A stretch of DNA of 64,000 bases, taken from Phytophthora sp. 'mugwort' (lineage: Eukaryota > Oomycota > Peronosporomycetes > Peronosporales > Peronosporaceae). The stretch spans positions 3,410,001 through 3,474,000 of the forward strand of contig JAUCEF010000008.1 of assembly GCA_033558025.1 (NCBI GenBank). The letters are read 5' to 3'. Position numbers and translations under genes: made by a program. The notes below the pieces were generated by a model. That model did no database searches. It was not told where the DNA came from and saw nothing but the letters and a program-made list of their open reading frames with translations. Positions 1-9,371 of the stretch are shown piece after piece. The stretch's first letter is position 1; every line of letters starts with the position of its first letter.

Positions 1-1370
1 GGCAAACATTGCTGGCTGACCATCAATCATCTTCAACCGCTACGCAAACTGCAACGATACTAAGATTCGTGAGGGTAAGCTCGTGGAAAAGATCATCGGC
101 TACGATGCCAATGCTCTATACCTCTGAACTCTTGGTAATAGCATGCCTTGCAGACGCCTTACCACTATTGAAGCGTATCCAGATATTGTTGAGGACATCC
201 AGAACGACAAAACCCTCGGCTTTCTTGAGTGTTATATGAACTCCAGATCACCTAAGAAAACTACTTTAGTGAAATGACTTTTATTTTTAAAAAAAATACA
301 CTGATCGACTATACTAACGAGAAGGCCATTGGTGATCATATGTTTAATTACAACGAGGCACGAGAAAAGAATAAAACCATGCCTGCTCGCAAGTTGATTG
401 GAAGCTACTTCGGTGGAAAGATTATAATCTACACTTCGCTACGCAGGTGATATCTGCCTCACGGAATGGAAATCACTAAGACTTACAGCATTATTAAAGC
501 CAGCGCTCACAAGGCTTTTGCTCCGTTTATGAGGCTGTATCGAGCTCACGTCGTGTCGATGATGAGGATAAGCGTAAGGCTATGATTTCTGAGGTAATGA
601 AATTGGTTGGCAACCCGGCGTTTGGACGATCGGGAATGGACATGAATACGCACAAACAGGTCACGCACGAGGATAAGATCAAGTCGCGTGTTGAGCACTT
701 CACGTTTCATGGATTGGAGGAGCTGAACGGTTCTTGCGAGAAAATTATGAAGAAACGTCGTCTCAAAAACAATAATCCGATCCATCTGTCCATTGCTACC
801 TGTCAGCTTGATAAGCTACGCATGCTCGAGTTCTACTACGATTGCATTGACTTCTACTTCGATCGATCCTACTTCCAGTATCAAGCGATGGACACGGACT
901 ATGCCTACATTGCGTTCACTTGCGATATTACATTCCAGGAGTGCATCAAACCTGAGCTACGTGATGACTTCAAACATCACAAGTACGATTGGTTCCCGCG
1001 CAACTATAACACGGAAGCAGCTAAGTTTGACCGGTCGAACCCTTGGTCTATTCAAGGATGAATGATCAGGCATATTATGGTCTAACTCTCGAGTAAGAAC
1101 TATATTTGCTATCTCCCAGACGAGTAGTACAAGGTGAAGGCTTCAGCTAAGGGTGTGCAGCAGAGTCGTGGTCGCAATGAGGATGTGCTCAACCCTTTGG
1201 GATTTGAGTCTGTTGCTCGCGACCGTATCACTCTTCGGGGTACTTACAAGGTCTTTAGGCTGTCAAAACAAACTAAATCAATCATCATATACAGTCAGAC
1301 CAAATCATATTTCTACGACAAGCGACAAGTGCTTGAGGATGGAATTAGAACCATCGCACTTGACATTTAG
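1..1370 (+). pseudogene. Decayed protein-primed DNA polymerase B of a Polinton/Maverick-type element
   Basis: Relic of a type B DNA polymerase of the protein-primed (DNA_pol_B_2) kind carried by Polinton/Maverick transposons; it would have replicated the element. Landmarks appear in order but in shifting frames: a motif A-like GYDANALYL near 90-120, a stretch near 310-540 ending in KLIGSYFGGKI, motif B-like GNPAFGRSGMD at about 609-641, motif C-like MDTDYAYIAF at about 889-918, then KYDWFPR, RTPGLFKDE and the C-terminal YFYDKRQVLEDG near 1312-1344. Stops and frameshifts break the frame between these landmarks, for example a TGA just after motif A, a frame change near 545 and others near 1040-1110. 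The longest open piece is 582-1061. The 5' end lies outside the window. I am confident of the polymerase family; assigning the element to Polintons rests on the adjoining integrase in the same orientation. Confidence 0.8.
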
Positions 1371-1419
1371 ACGTTCTCCAACCTATCAGGTGTTTTTGTT
1401 TGAATATTATATATGAATC

Positions 1420-2650
1420 ATGAGCGCGAGGTCGCTGATCACACGCATAAGTGCGAGCGAACAGCTCAATGAGGTACTAAGCAAACTATACTACAACCCC
1501 AAAACTGGTTATGTTGGGGCTCAAGCGCTTTATCAGAAAACTCGAGAGAGAGATCCTAAAATGACGTTAAGGAATGTGAAGTATTGGTAAGCTATTCAGC
1601 CGGATATTCAGCGATTTCAAGACCAAAAGAAGAGCTTCGATGTATTGAAGAATGCCTCTCATAACACAAACTCCTGGTAGATCTTGCTTTCAGGGGGAAA
1701 CAACCGATTCTGACTGGTATCAAAATTAACTCCCGCATCGGCCACGCAAAGCGCTTGATGAACAAGACTGAGACTACCAAAAGGACCACACATTTCAATT
1801 AAACCTATAGATTAACAGCCCTCAAAGTGTTTGTTCGACTCCACAAAGTTGATATTTTAACAAGCGATAATGGTAGTGAATTTAATATTGAGCAAGCTCA
1901 TAATTTTCTTAAAGCCGACAGATAGAACATTTCAACAACGAGGCAGGTGATCATGGAACTATGGTCAAATTGAACGATTCCACCGTACTATAAAGCAGAG
2001 AATAACGAAAATGTCTCCTAAGAGGATTACCCAAAGCTAATCAGCGACGTTATCGGCAACTACAACAGCACTGGTCATTGATGGTTTGGAAGACGCCAAA
2101 TGAAGCCAAAGGCCAAGTAATGGAGGCAGATCTGACTCATAACCAAGGTGAAGCCGATAAGATTGAGAACGAGCTCAGCGTTGGTTTATATGTGCTCTAC
2201 CGACTTAAGAAAGGGACGCTTGACAGGAAGTCGCACTTTGGAGCAATGCTGTATATTTTGTGGTTGGGATTGACGGCTACCGAGTCCAAACCCGCTCGAA
2301 AAATTGGCATACGCTTTACAATTCTCCAAATGACCTCGAAAACGTTCAATCAAAGCTAACTGATGCTACAATCAATCGAGGCGATATCCTTGAAGCTGAG
2401 AAGATCTTAGATCACAAAAGATGCGAACGGGTACTTTCAAATATTTAGTTAGGTGGTCAACCTACAGTATGTGACCTGTATCTGACAACACCATTGTAGA
2501 AACATTGGTTTGCGTGGAGAGAACGTACCAAGCTGTCGTACCACTCCGATGGCTGGATACCTTCGAATAGATGAGACTCCATATACTGACCGCTGTAGAA
2601 ACGATTCTTGGGGTCGGTCTTATTGTCCTTCGATATGTGCTTCGTCAAAT
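1420..2650 (+). pseudogene. Decayed Polinton-type integrase (rve core with chromodomain-like tail)
   Basis: Relic of a retroviral-type integrase following the polymerase relic on the same strand. The N-terminal region reads LYYNPKTGYVGAQALY at about 1480-1530. Core fragments follow: SDNGSEFN (about 1864-1887), NNEAGDHGTM (about 1933-1961), QIERFHRTIKQRI (about 1962-2003) and WKTPNEAKG near 2083-2109. A C-terminal part reads VGIDGYRVQ and LEAEKILDHKR, then a chromodomain-like YLVRW near 2440-2455. Stops and frameshifts interrupt every segment, so no protein can be made. Integrase plus PolB is the hallmark gene pair of Polintons; the capsid, protease and packaging ATPase genes are not seen here. 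Confidence 0.75.
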
Positions 2651-2820
2651 TGATAGAAACCTTGTAGCTTTCAACCAGCTTTTGATTGTTCGGACGTAAT
2701 GTTGCTCACATAGACCAGCTTCTAAGTTTTACCTCGAACCTTGACGCGATAATCGCTACCCCATCGGATTACACTAATATTCAATCGCTTTAGTCCTTCA
2801 CGTTCGTAAGGCAGCATATT
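2457..2820 (-). pseudogene. Unidentified element-borne coding fragment
   Basis: A minus-strand coding-like stretch. It starts at an ATG near 2817 (MLPYEREGLKRLNISVIRW), crosses one stop and one frame change near 2680-2730, and continues as an open frame to 2457 (FYSGQYMESHLFEGIQPSEW lies in this part). The combined length would be about 120 residues. It points toward the integrase relic, tail to tail, as is common for late genes of Polinton-like elements. I do not recognise the family; it could be a structural or accessory protein of the same element or chance reading frames. Confidence 0.35.
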
Positions 2821-2979
2821 TGCTATATATTTGTGGCTATATTATTCCCGTGGGAATGACTCATATCAGGATGACTATATGGTCCCATAGAAAGGTTTTG
2901 AATTTTAATCAATTAATTCGGATGGTGTAGATGCCCGTCTAAAAATGACTTGATGAGAAAAAAAACTGTATATATTCAA

Positions 2980-3301
2980 TCAGTTAAGTCATTTTCATAT
3001 TTGGGTTCGCTTTCACTTGGATTAGGTTCGTGTTTTAGGATTTCGCTTGCGTGTCCGATGCTGATCTTTATTCTTATCGTCATACTCCTTTCGATACCCT
3101 AAGCGAGCTTCACGTGTGCGCTGGTAGTATCGATTCTGCGCCTTCTTGATGCGCTCTTTGTTAGCCAGGTATTGCTCGGGAGAGTACGTCATCTTTGTAT
3201 ATTACTACTAGTCATGTGATCAAATTCGGACTCGCAAGCGAAAAACTGAAAGCGGACCTAATCCATGTGAAAGCGAACCTAAGAATGAAAATGAACTTAA
3301 C
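2980..3301. repeat. Inverted-repeat element with about 80-bp arms
   Basis: The left arm at about 2983-3065 (starting TTAAGTCATTTTCAT) is matched in reverse complement by 3221-3299 (ending ATGAAAATGAACTTAA). The arms share the blocks GGTTCGCTTTCAC, TGGATTAGGT and TTTCGCTTGCG with a few mismatches and small gaps. Both arms abut AT-rich sequence (TATAT nearby). The 150-bp centre carries a small minus-strand ORF. It could be a MITE-like element, or two close copies of the terminal repeat of the neighbouring Polinton-like relic. No clear target-site duplication is seen. Confidence 0.65.
3022..3192 (-). CDS. Small basic hypothetical protein inside the inverted repeat
   Basis: ATG at 3192 to TAA at 3022, 56 codons. 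It starts MTYSPEQYLANKERIKKAQ and is strongly basic and Tyr-rich (NRYYQRTREARLGYRKEY, then KNKDQHRTRKRNPKT). It spans the centre of the inverted-repeat element and ends inside its left arm. Composition and helix-forming heptads suggest a nucleic-acid-binding peptide. I recognise no family and see no promoter, so expression is unproven. An intact ORF amid heavily broken neighbours is the reason to list it. Confidence 0.3.
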   Translation of the reverse strand: MTYSPEQYLANKERIKKAQNRYYQRTREARLGYRKEYDDKNKDQHRTRKRNPKTRT

Positions 3302-3476
3302 TATATTACTTCCTCCGAGCTTGAAAGACTGCAATCCAATCCTGTGACTATACATGCTCGGTCAAATATAAAATATTAGAGAGAAGAGGCGATACATTTT
3401 ACAAAGAGAAGGTGCTGAGACGCCCCATCATCGGCATCCGTTCCGTAAAATGACCCCTTTAGCGGTATACATATAC

Positions 3477-3558
3477 TATATAACCCATTTTTTCTGTGTC
3501 TAACTAATCTAAAGTTATTTACTTTAGATTTGTTAGAAATAGAAAAATGGGATATATA
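3477..3558. repeat. AT-rich imperfect palindrome at the end of the Copia-type relic
   Basis: Arms 3477-3515 and 3521-3558 are near-complementary around a 5-nt centre. The inner 10 bp (AATCTAAAGT / ACTTTAGATT) match perfectly and the outer parts (TATATAACCCATTTT / AAAATGGGATATATA) with few mismatches. It lies just downstream, on the minus strand, of the gag relic, in a stretch that begins TGTTAGGCGAATC at about 3572 (minus strand) and has TATA-like runs. That is compatible with a residual LTR or with a nested foldback element. Confidence 0.5.
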
Positions 3559-3589
3559 AAAGATTCGCCTAACATTGTTAATAACTAAA

Positions 3590-4800
3590 ACTGCAAGAAG
3601 TGATTCACTGTTTGAAAAGTTAAACTCTCGTTTTTTCATCAAGCGTACTTGTGCGCCGAATGCTTTCGCTTTCGACATTTGTTCGCCTCTGACAGAAATT
3701 TTTGACCTGCTGCAATACGTGGTCAGCTTCCTCCTCTCTCTTGGCTGCTTCTTCAAGCGCCACTGGTTGTAGTCGAAATCGGCATTCATCACCCGGTTCT
3801 GCTGAGCTTCGCCGTCCGCATGATCTGTAAGAATCCGGCGTGCTTGTGACGACATCTCGAGTGCGCTGGGATCTTGCCGTTTCGTGCCTTGATATACGCG
3901 CATTATGTCAGGTCAGACGACACTTGCGTTGGTAAACAGCAGATCAATAACGTATACGTGTCCATCATTCCGTTCGCTCTCTATAGCTCTGTGAGCAGGT
4001 TCGACATGTCGTTAACGTACTTGTGCAGCGACTCGCCCTTCTTCATAAGCTTCGGTTGCATCTCCGTCAGAATCGCAATGCGTCGTTTTGGTCCGACGAC
4101 ATTAAACTCGCTGCTATTTTCTTCCACAGGCGGGTTGGGTCCCCCAAAATCACATCATCGTGATATCTCCCCAAGTGGGCGTCGTCGAGTGACCCCACGA
4201 GAATCGTATGCGCTTTGATATGCTTGGTCCGCCAGCAGTTCCTCTGTCACGGCGTTTCGTAATGCTCTACCTTGTCAACAACGTTGACTATACCAACTAG
4301 TCCCATCGCCCGTAGGCTTTTCTGGATGCGTAGGTCCCATGTAGGGAAATTGCTTCCGTTGAACGGCGGGATGTTAATCAGCTTCGACGTACCATCTTGT
4401 TCTGCGCGCGCAGCCCTTCGTAGAATTCTTCCGCTTCTTCGTTCTCTGAGAAGTCTGGATCTGACGCGGCTTCTCTGTTTTCTGGCCTGTCAGTCCGTTG
4501 GATGCTGGAGCTTTCTTTTTCTGGAGTGGCACCTGGTGTTCTCGACACCATCCGTGTCCCAGTTTTGGCACCTGCCATCTGAGTACCGGTATCCTACCTG
4601 ATATCTCCACCGGTGATGGCCATACCGGTATCCGAACCGATAATCGAAACGGTATTCGAAACGGTACTTTTATCGACGTCCGTACCGACATCCGTGCCGA
4701 TGTTGCCGACGTCTTCTTCATGGACATCTTCCCGATGCGGCCCTTCTTTGGTCTCATAACCTGTCGTAGAGTCTTCCTTTCTCCCATCTTGTTCTTGTAT
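3590..4800 (-). pseudogene. Decayed Copia-type (UBN2-like) gag relic
   Basis: Minus-strand remnant of an LTR-retrotransposon Gag. Reading downward from about 4790 there is an acidic leader (EDVGNIGTDVGTDV), a stop, then GTRMVSRTPGATPEK and a Glu-rich stretch, then INIPPFNGSNFPTWDLRIQK at about 4380-4320, the usual N-terminal gag pattern. After a stop come HTILVGSLDDAHL near 4215-4177 and, in another frame, LMKKGESLHKYVNDMSNLL near 4060-4000, the conserved Copia gag core. Several frameshifts and stops separate these pieces. No protease, integrase or reverse transcriptase is visible, so the pol part has been lost or lies elsewhere. Confidence 0.65.
4585..4700. repeat. Degenerate short tandem repeats in the gag leader
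   Basis: On the + strand the motif ACCGxxATCCGxACC recurs in variable 6-12 bp units (ACCGGTATCC, ACCGGTATCCGAACCGATAA, ACCGACATCCGTGCCGAT). On the minus strand it encodes alternating G-T-D-V/I residues of the gag leader. It looks like local repeat slippage within the relic. Confidence 0.45.
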
Positions 4801-5644
4801 ATTGTAGATAGCACTTTAGGAAGAAACCCGTGACGGGCGGGGTCAGACAGCTCCCGGGGACTTGGCTTGGACGAGCTTAGGGGCTGGCTGGGATATTGGG
4901 TTGTGAGTGCCACGCATGTCCGGTGCCCAGTCCCTTCGCTCGTCCTCCACACGCCGTGCTTTATATTATACTATACTAAAAATTAATATGTTAGAGATCA
5001 GTTACGTAACGATCGTGTCCGTTTCCCAACGAACACGGCAGCACAAGTTACCTTGCAGTTGTGGCGAGCCACCTCCATTCCATGCGATCAGGTTCGTTCT
5101 CCAATATGTTCATCGTCCTGTAGACGAGAGGCGCCGCGTAGTAGGAGAGGGACGATGAATGCCGCGGCGGCGACGTTCGAGCAGATTGTGACTCGTCGCT
5201 ATCATCCGGCTTAGCATCTCGGTGCACGGCAAGTATCCGCTCACATGCAGTTTTATAACTAAACGTAGTGATTTACGTAAAAAGAGGCGGACTGGCGTGC
5301 ACGCGGGTAGGGGAAGGAGACGGGCCAGAAGATAAAAATCGAGAGGCTTTAATGTGGTACACATCATCTACTTAGTTGGAGCGTCGGGACAGAGCTTTCG
5401 ACGCTATGAGATGCTGCTAACCGTACCTCGTATTGCAGGCCATCACAGTGGTGAAGACGCCCATAACTTCCCACGTGGAAGCGCTACGTGTACATTATGT
5501 GTAACAGCTTTCACCTATCCCCTTAAAATTTAGCCATACTTAATGCCGTAAAATTCTGATTCTGTCTCCCATTGGTCCAAACCATGCCACGATCTGATCC
5601 CTGTACAATAACTCGACCAACTGCCACAACACCCGACCAGCTCT
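4801..5644. other. Intergenic region between transposon relics and the GT array
   Basis: No convincing coding sequence on either strand. The last 100 bp hold a CCCATTGGTCCAAACC stretch at about 5567-5582, an inverted CCAAT box that also resembles the oomycete initiator pattern, so the promoter of the first glycosyltransferase probably lies here. The rest is featureless to me. Confidence 0.4.
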
Positions 5645-7395
5645 ATGACCGCTGCTCCTCCGACGCGCGCGCGCTCCGGCAGCGTAGGCTCCACTCGCCA
5701 CAACTCGCTGCGGCTGCTTCTGGGCGTCCTAGTAGCCCTTGTTCTTGGCGCATTGGCCTTTGAGCTCTCATTCGTGTCCCCGGGCGCCTCGGATGACGAA
5801 CTGGAAGAGTATCGCGATGTGCTGCATGTGCTGGACGCCGCCGCCGCCGCCGAGGACGCGGACAAGGCGCCACCCACGGGAGCCGGCGCCTTCTACCCGG
5901 AAACCATGTTCGCCACGGACTGGAGCCAGCGCATCAAGGAGAGCGACATCCTGCACGAGGCGGCGCTGCACCGCGGCTGTGTCAAGCACAAGACGAGCGT
6001 CGTCTCGTGGCAATTCGGTCGGACGGAGCAGGACGAGGCGCAAAACCTGATGCAGCTACTTAACGAGAGCGACACGCAGTTGCTGGAGAAGCTGCGGCAA
6101 TGCCCCGACGTCGATGTGTTCCTTCCCGAAGGCCTGCGCTCCTTTGGATACTGCGAGGACGCCGCGGCGTATACAAAGTGTATGTCATTCGTGGCGCTTT
6201 GCAGTGGGAGAAGAGAAAGGATGAAGTTGACTGTTTTCCCTCTCTTGCTGTTGCTTTCTCTGTAGTTTTAGAGTCGAGAATGCTGCCTCGATGGGTACTG
6301 GAGCACAAGTTTCACGACGAGACGAGGAACCGCACGGTCACGTACCACGATTTGTGTCCGAACACGCCCATGATCTTCTTTAATCACTACTGGGAAGGGC
6401 TGCCAGAGGCACCGGACTGGCCTGCGACGAAGCCATTGTACTTGATGCCAAACATGGAGATGTACGAGCTAGAGAGCGAGCACTACTGGCGTGCGGACGT
6501 CATTCTGTGCAAGACGGCGCTGTGTGCCAGGTATCTGAGACAGTGGTTCCGACAGGAAGGTAACCCAAGAGGTACGAGGGTATTGTACACGCGCCACACG
6601 ACGTCAAATCTGGCGCTGACAGACAAAAGTCAATTGACGGCGAGCGAGGCGGCAGCGAGACGCGACAAGAACTTCTCGGACGTGACATTCTTGCACACAG
6701 CAGGTACCAGCATTCAGAAGGGAACACGGCAAGTGCTGGACTGCTGGCTGACACGACCCGATCTGCCGCGGCTGGAGCTCCACATGGCTCAGGACCTTTT
6801 TGACGGCGCATTCTCCGCCAAGTACGGCACAAAGATCGACAAGAGCAGGAACGTTTTCCTCCATACGGGACGGCTAGAACCCGCAGCCTTTGGACGTCTC
6901 ATCACCGATGCCGCTTACTTCATGTGTCCGAGTCTGCAGGAGGGCTACGGCCACTATATTAACCAGGCGCGATCCTCTCGCGCTTTAATCTTCACCACGG
7001 ATATTGCGCCAATGAATGAGTTGATCACCCCGTCGTCTGGGGCGCTGATCAAGGCAAGAGCGATCGCACACGACGGTCAGTTCCTCGGTGGGAAGTCCAA
7101 GAAGGCTCACGCATTGAAAGGCGTCCCGGGTTTTGTCGCCGACTTTAGCGGCCGTGCCGTGTGCGACTCCGTGACGGACATGCTACAGACCACAACACCA
7201 GAAGAACGCGCCACACGCGCCGACAAGGCCTTGCAGCAATACTATTTCGACACGGTCTTCTTCGCGCAGAAGATGCTGGAGCTTCGCGACTTCGCACGTG
7301 CTCACAGCCACCTCGGCCGTTCGCACGGCACGTTGCGGCGGCACGAAGACGAGTCAAAGGCTTCTCTCGATACCGTCCAAACAACAGTGAAATGA
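5645..7395 (+). CDS. Type II membrane GT-B-like glycosyltransferase, copy 1
   Basis: Two exons, 5645-6179 and 6266-7395; the 86-bp intron has a GTATGT donor and a CTGTAG acceptor, phase 1. Product 554 aa. A short basic cytosolic tail precedes one membrane span (about residues 23-43, LRLLLGVLVALVLGALAF), so it is probably a Golgi type II enzyme with a luminal catalytic part. The C-terminal half resembles GT-B retaining transferases (GT4-like): HTAGTSIQKGTRQVLDCW in the nucleotide-sugar half and CPSLQEGYGHYINQA, matching the conserved E...G-x-x-x-E region. Conserved Cys residues lie in HRGC, CPDVDV and GYCEDAA. Donor and acceptor are unknown. It heads a tandem array of three copies spaced by under 200 bp. 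Confidence 0.8.
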
Positions 7396-7574
7396 TAGAT
7401 ACGTAGCGGGAGGAAACGTGGCGTGGCGGAAGGCTCGTTTTTGAATAATAATGGAGCCACTTTGATGTCGTCGCGGGCTCAAGAGCCAACAGTATCAACG
7501 TCTGTACGTGGTACGTTCGCCGTCGCGTCTTGTATCCACTTTTGTTTTCGGGCCGTCTCTTTGACGACTTCTCC

Positions 7575-9223
7575 ATGTTCCGACTCGTACGCAGCTCCAT
7601 CGGCGGCGTGACGCGGCCGTCGCTACTGCGTCTGCTGCTGTGCGTCCCATTAGCGTTGACTCTGTACGCGATCACGACGGAGCTGTCGCTGGTGATCCCG
7701 CGTCTCAAGGCGCTTAACCCGCTCCAGCGCGTGTTGAACGCGGCCGCGATCGTAGTACCGATTCAGGACACGGACGAACGCTCCAGACCCGTCTTGTACC
7801 CGGACGCAGTGTTCGAGACCGACTGGAGCCAACGGATGGACGCGGACGAGATCGTCCATGAGGCGGCACTACATCGCGGGTGTGTCACGCATAAGAACAG
7901 CGTCATCCCGTGGACGTTCGGACGTCCGGGACAGAATGAGAGTACAAACCGCGCTCAACTGGTGGATCGAGATGATCCTCAAATGCTGGAGAAGCTGCGA
8001 CTCTGTCCGGATGTGGACGTGATGATCCCCGGCGGGATCCGCTCGTTCGGATACTGTGAAGATGCAGCCGCCTACACAAAGTGTACGTTTTTGACGAGGA
8101 CTCGAGTCGTATGTCGTAGACTGACAACGTCTTGTGTGTTGAGTTGTTGGTAGTCTTGGAGTCAAGAATGCTGCCACGCTGGGTGATGGAGGTTAAGTTT
8201 CAGGACGACGCGAGGAATCGATCAGTCTCGTACCACGACTTGTGTCCGAACACGCCTATGCTCTTCCTTAATCACTATTGGGAAGGGCTAGTGAAAACGT
8301 CGGACTGGCCAGTAACGAAGCCATTGTACTTGATGCCCAATATCGAAATGTACGAGCTGGACGACACACATTACTGGCGTGTCGATGTCATTCTATGCAA
8401 GACGGCAGTATGTGCGAGATACTTGAAGCAATGGTTCCGTCAGGAAGGGAACCCGCGAGGTACTCGTGTAGTCTACACACGCCATACGACGTCGAACTTG
8501 GCACTGACATTGGAATCTGTGGCAGCAAAGGATTTCTCGGATATCACATTCTTGCATACAGCCGGCACAAGTATCCAGAAAGGGACTCGTCAAGTCTTGG
8601 ACTGTTGGCTCTCTCAATCTGACTTCCCACCGCTCGATATTTACATGGGCAAGGGCTTATACAACGGAGTTTTCAAGGGTTATCACGATCGTATTGGAAA
8701 CAGCTCCAATATCCGTGTACACACAGGCGGGTTGTCATCGGAAGCTTTTGGAAGTTTAATAACTCAAGGCCGGTACTTCTTGTGCCCAAGTTTAATGGAA
8801 GGTTATGGCCATTACATTAACCAAGCGCGATCGTCCAGAGCGTTTGTCTTCACGACGGACGTGGCGCCCATGAATGAGTTGATCACTTCATCGTCAGGCG
8901 CGTTGATCCCAGCGACGGCCCGTGCGTAGGGCGAACAGTTTCTAGGTGGAATATCTCCTAAGAAACACGCGCTACGCAACGTTTCCGGTCTCGTCGCAAG
9001 CTTTAACAGCCACGCGCTATGTGACGCAGTGAAGGACGTGCTGGCCAATACTACACCGGAAGAACGCGCACATCGAGCGGACAAGGCGCTCCAGCAATAT
9101 TACTTCGATACCGTCTTTTTCGCTCAATCGATGCAAGAATTACGAGACTATGCCCGCGCACGCAGCCATCTTGGTCACTTGCATGGTGCTTTACGACAGC
9201 GTGAGGACAAGTCAACCGATTGA
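7575..9223 (+). pseudogene. GT-B-like glycosyltransferase, copy 2, with in-frame TAG
   Basis: Paralogue of the flanking genes. Exons 7575-8082 and 8154-9223; 71-bp intron (GTACGT donor), same position and phase as in copies 1 and 3. The first ATG in frame is 7575 and gives the expected tail plus membrane span (SLLRLLLCVPLALTLYAI). Codon 428 (8927-8929) is TAG; copy 3 has TAC (Tyr) at that position, in the segment following SSGAL. The 97 codons after it stay open and well matched to the paralogues (GEQFLGGISPKKHAL, then QQYYFDTVFFAQSMQELRD) up to TGA at 9221-9223. The protein would therefore be 427 aa instead of 525 and would lack the C-terminal helix region. A recent pseudogene is likeliest; a base-call error or stop readthrough cannot be excluded. 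Confidence 0.75.
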
Positions 9224-9371
9224 ACCAGCAACCAAGATCGTAGTATGAAGAAGACGATATTGACGATAAGAAACATAAGAGACAGACGTCGTTCAATCCG
9301 TTTCCTGGCGGTTAGTATTTCCACTCCGTCCCCTCGCTGGTCGCTTCGAAGTTATCTTTTCGCTGTTAAGG

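Noticed and set aside
3376..3903. 175-codon minus-strand frame read as a gene
   Set aside because: It runs from the gag relic through the palindrome and LTR-like sequence, so it is a chance opening in a decayed element.
4498..4833. Plus-strand frame over the gag leader
   Set aside because: Translation of the tandem ACCGxxATCC repeats on the non-coding strand; repetitive and without homology.
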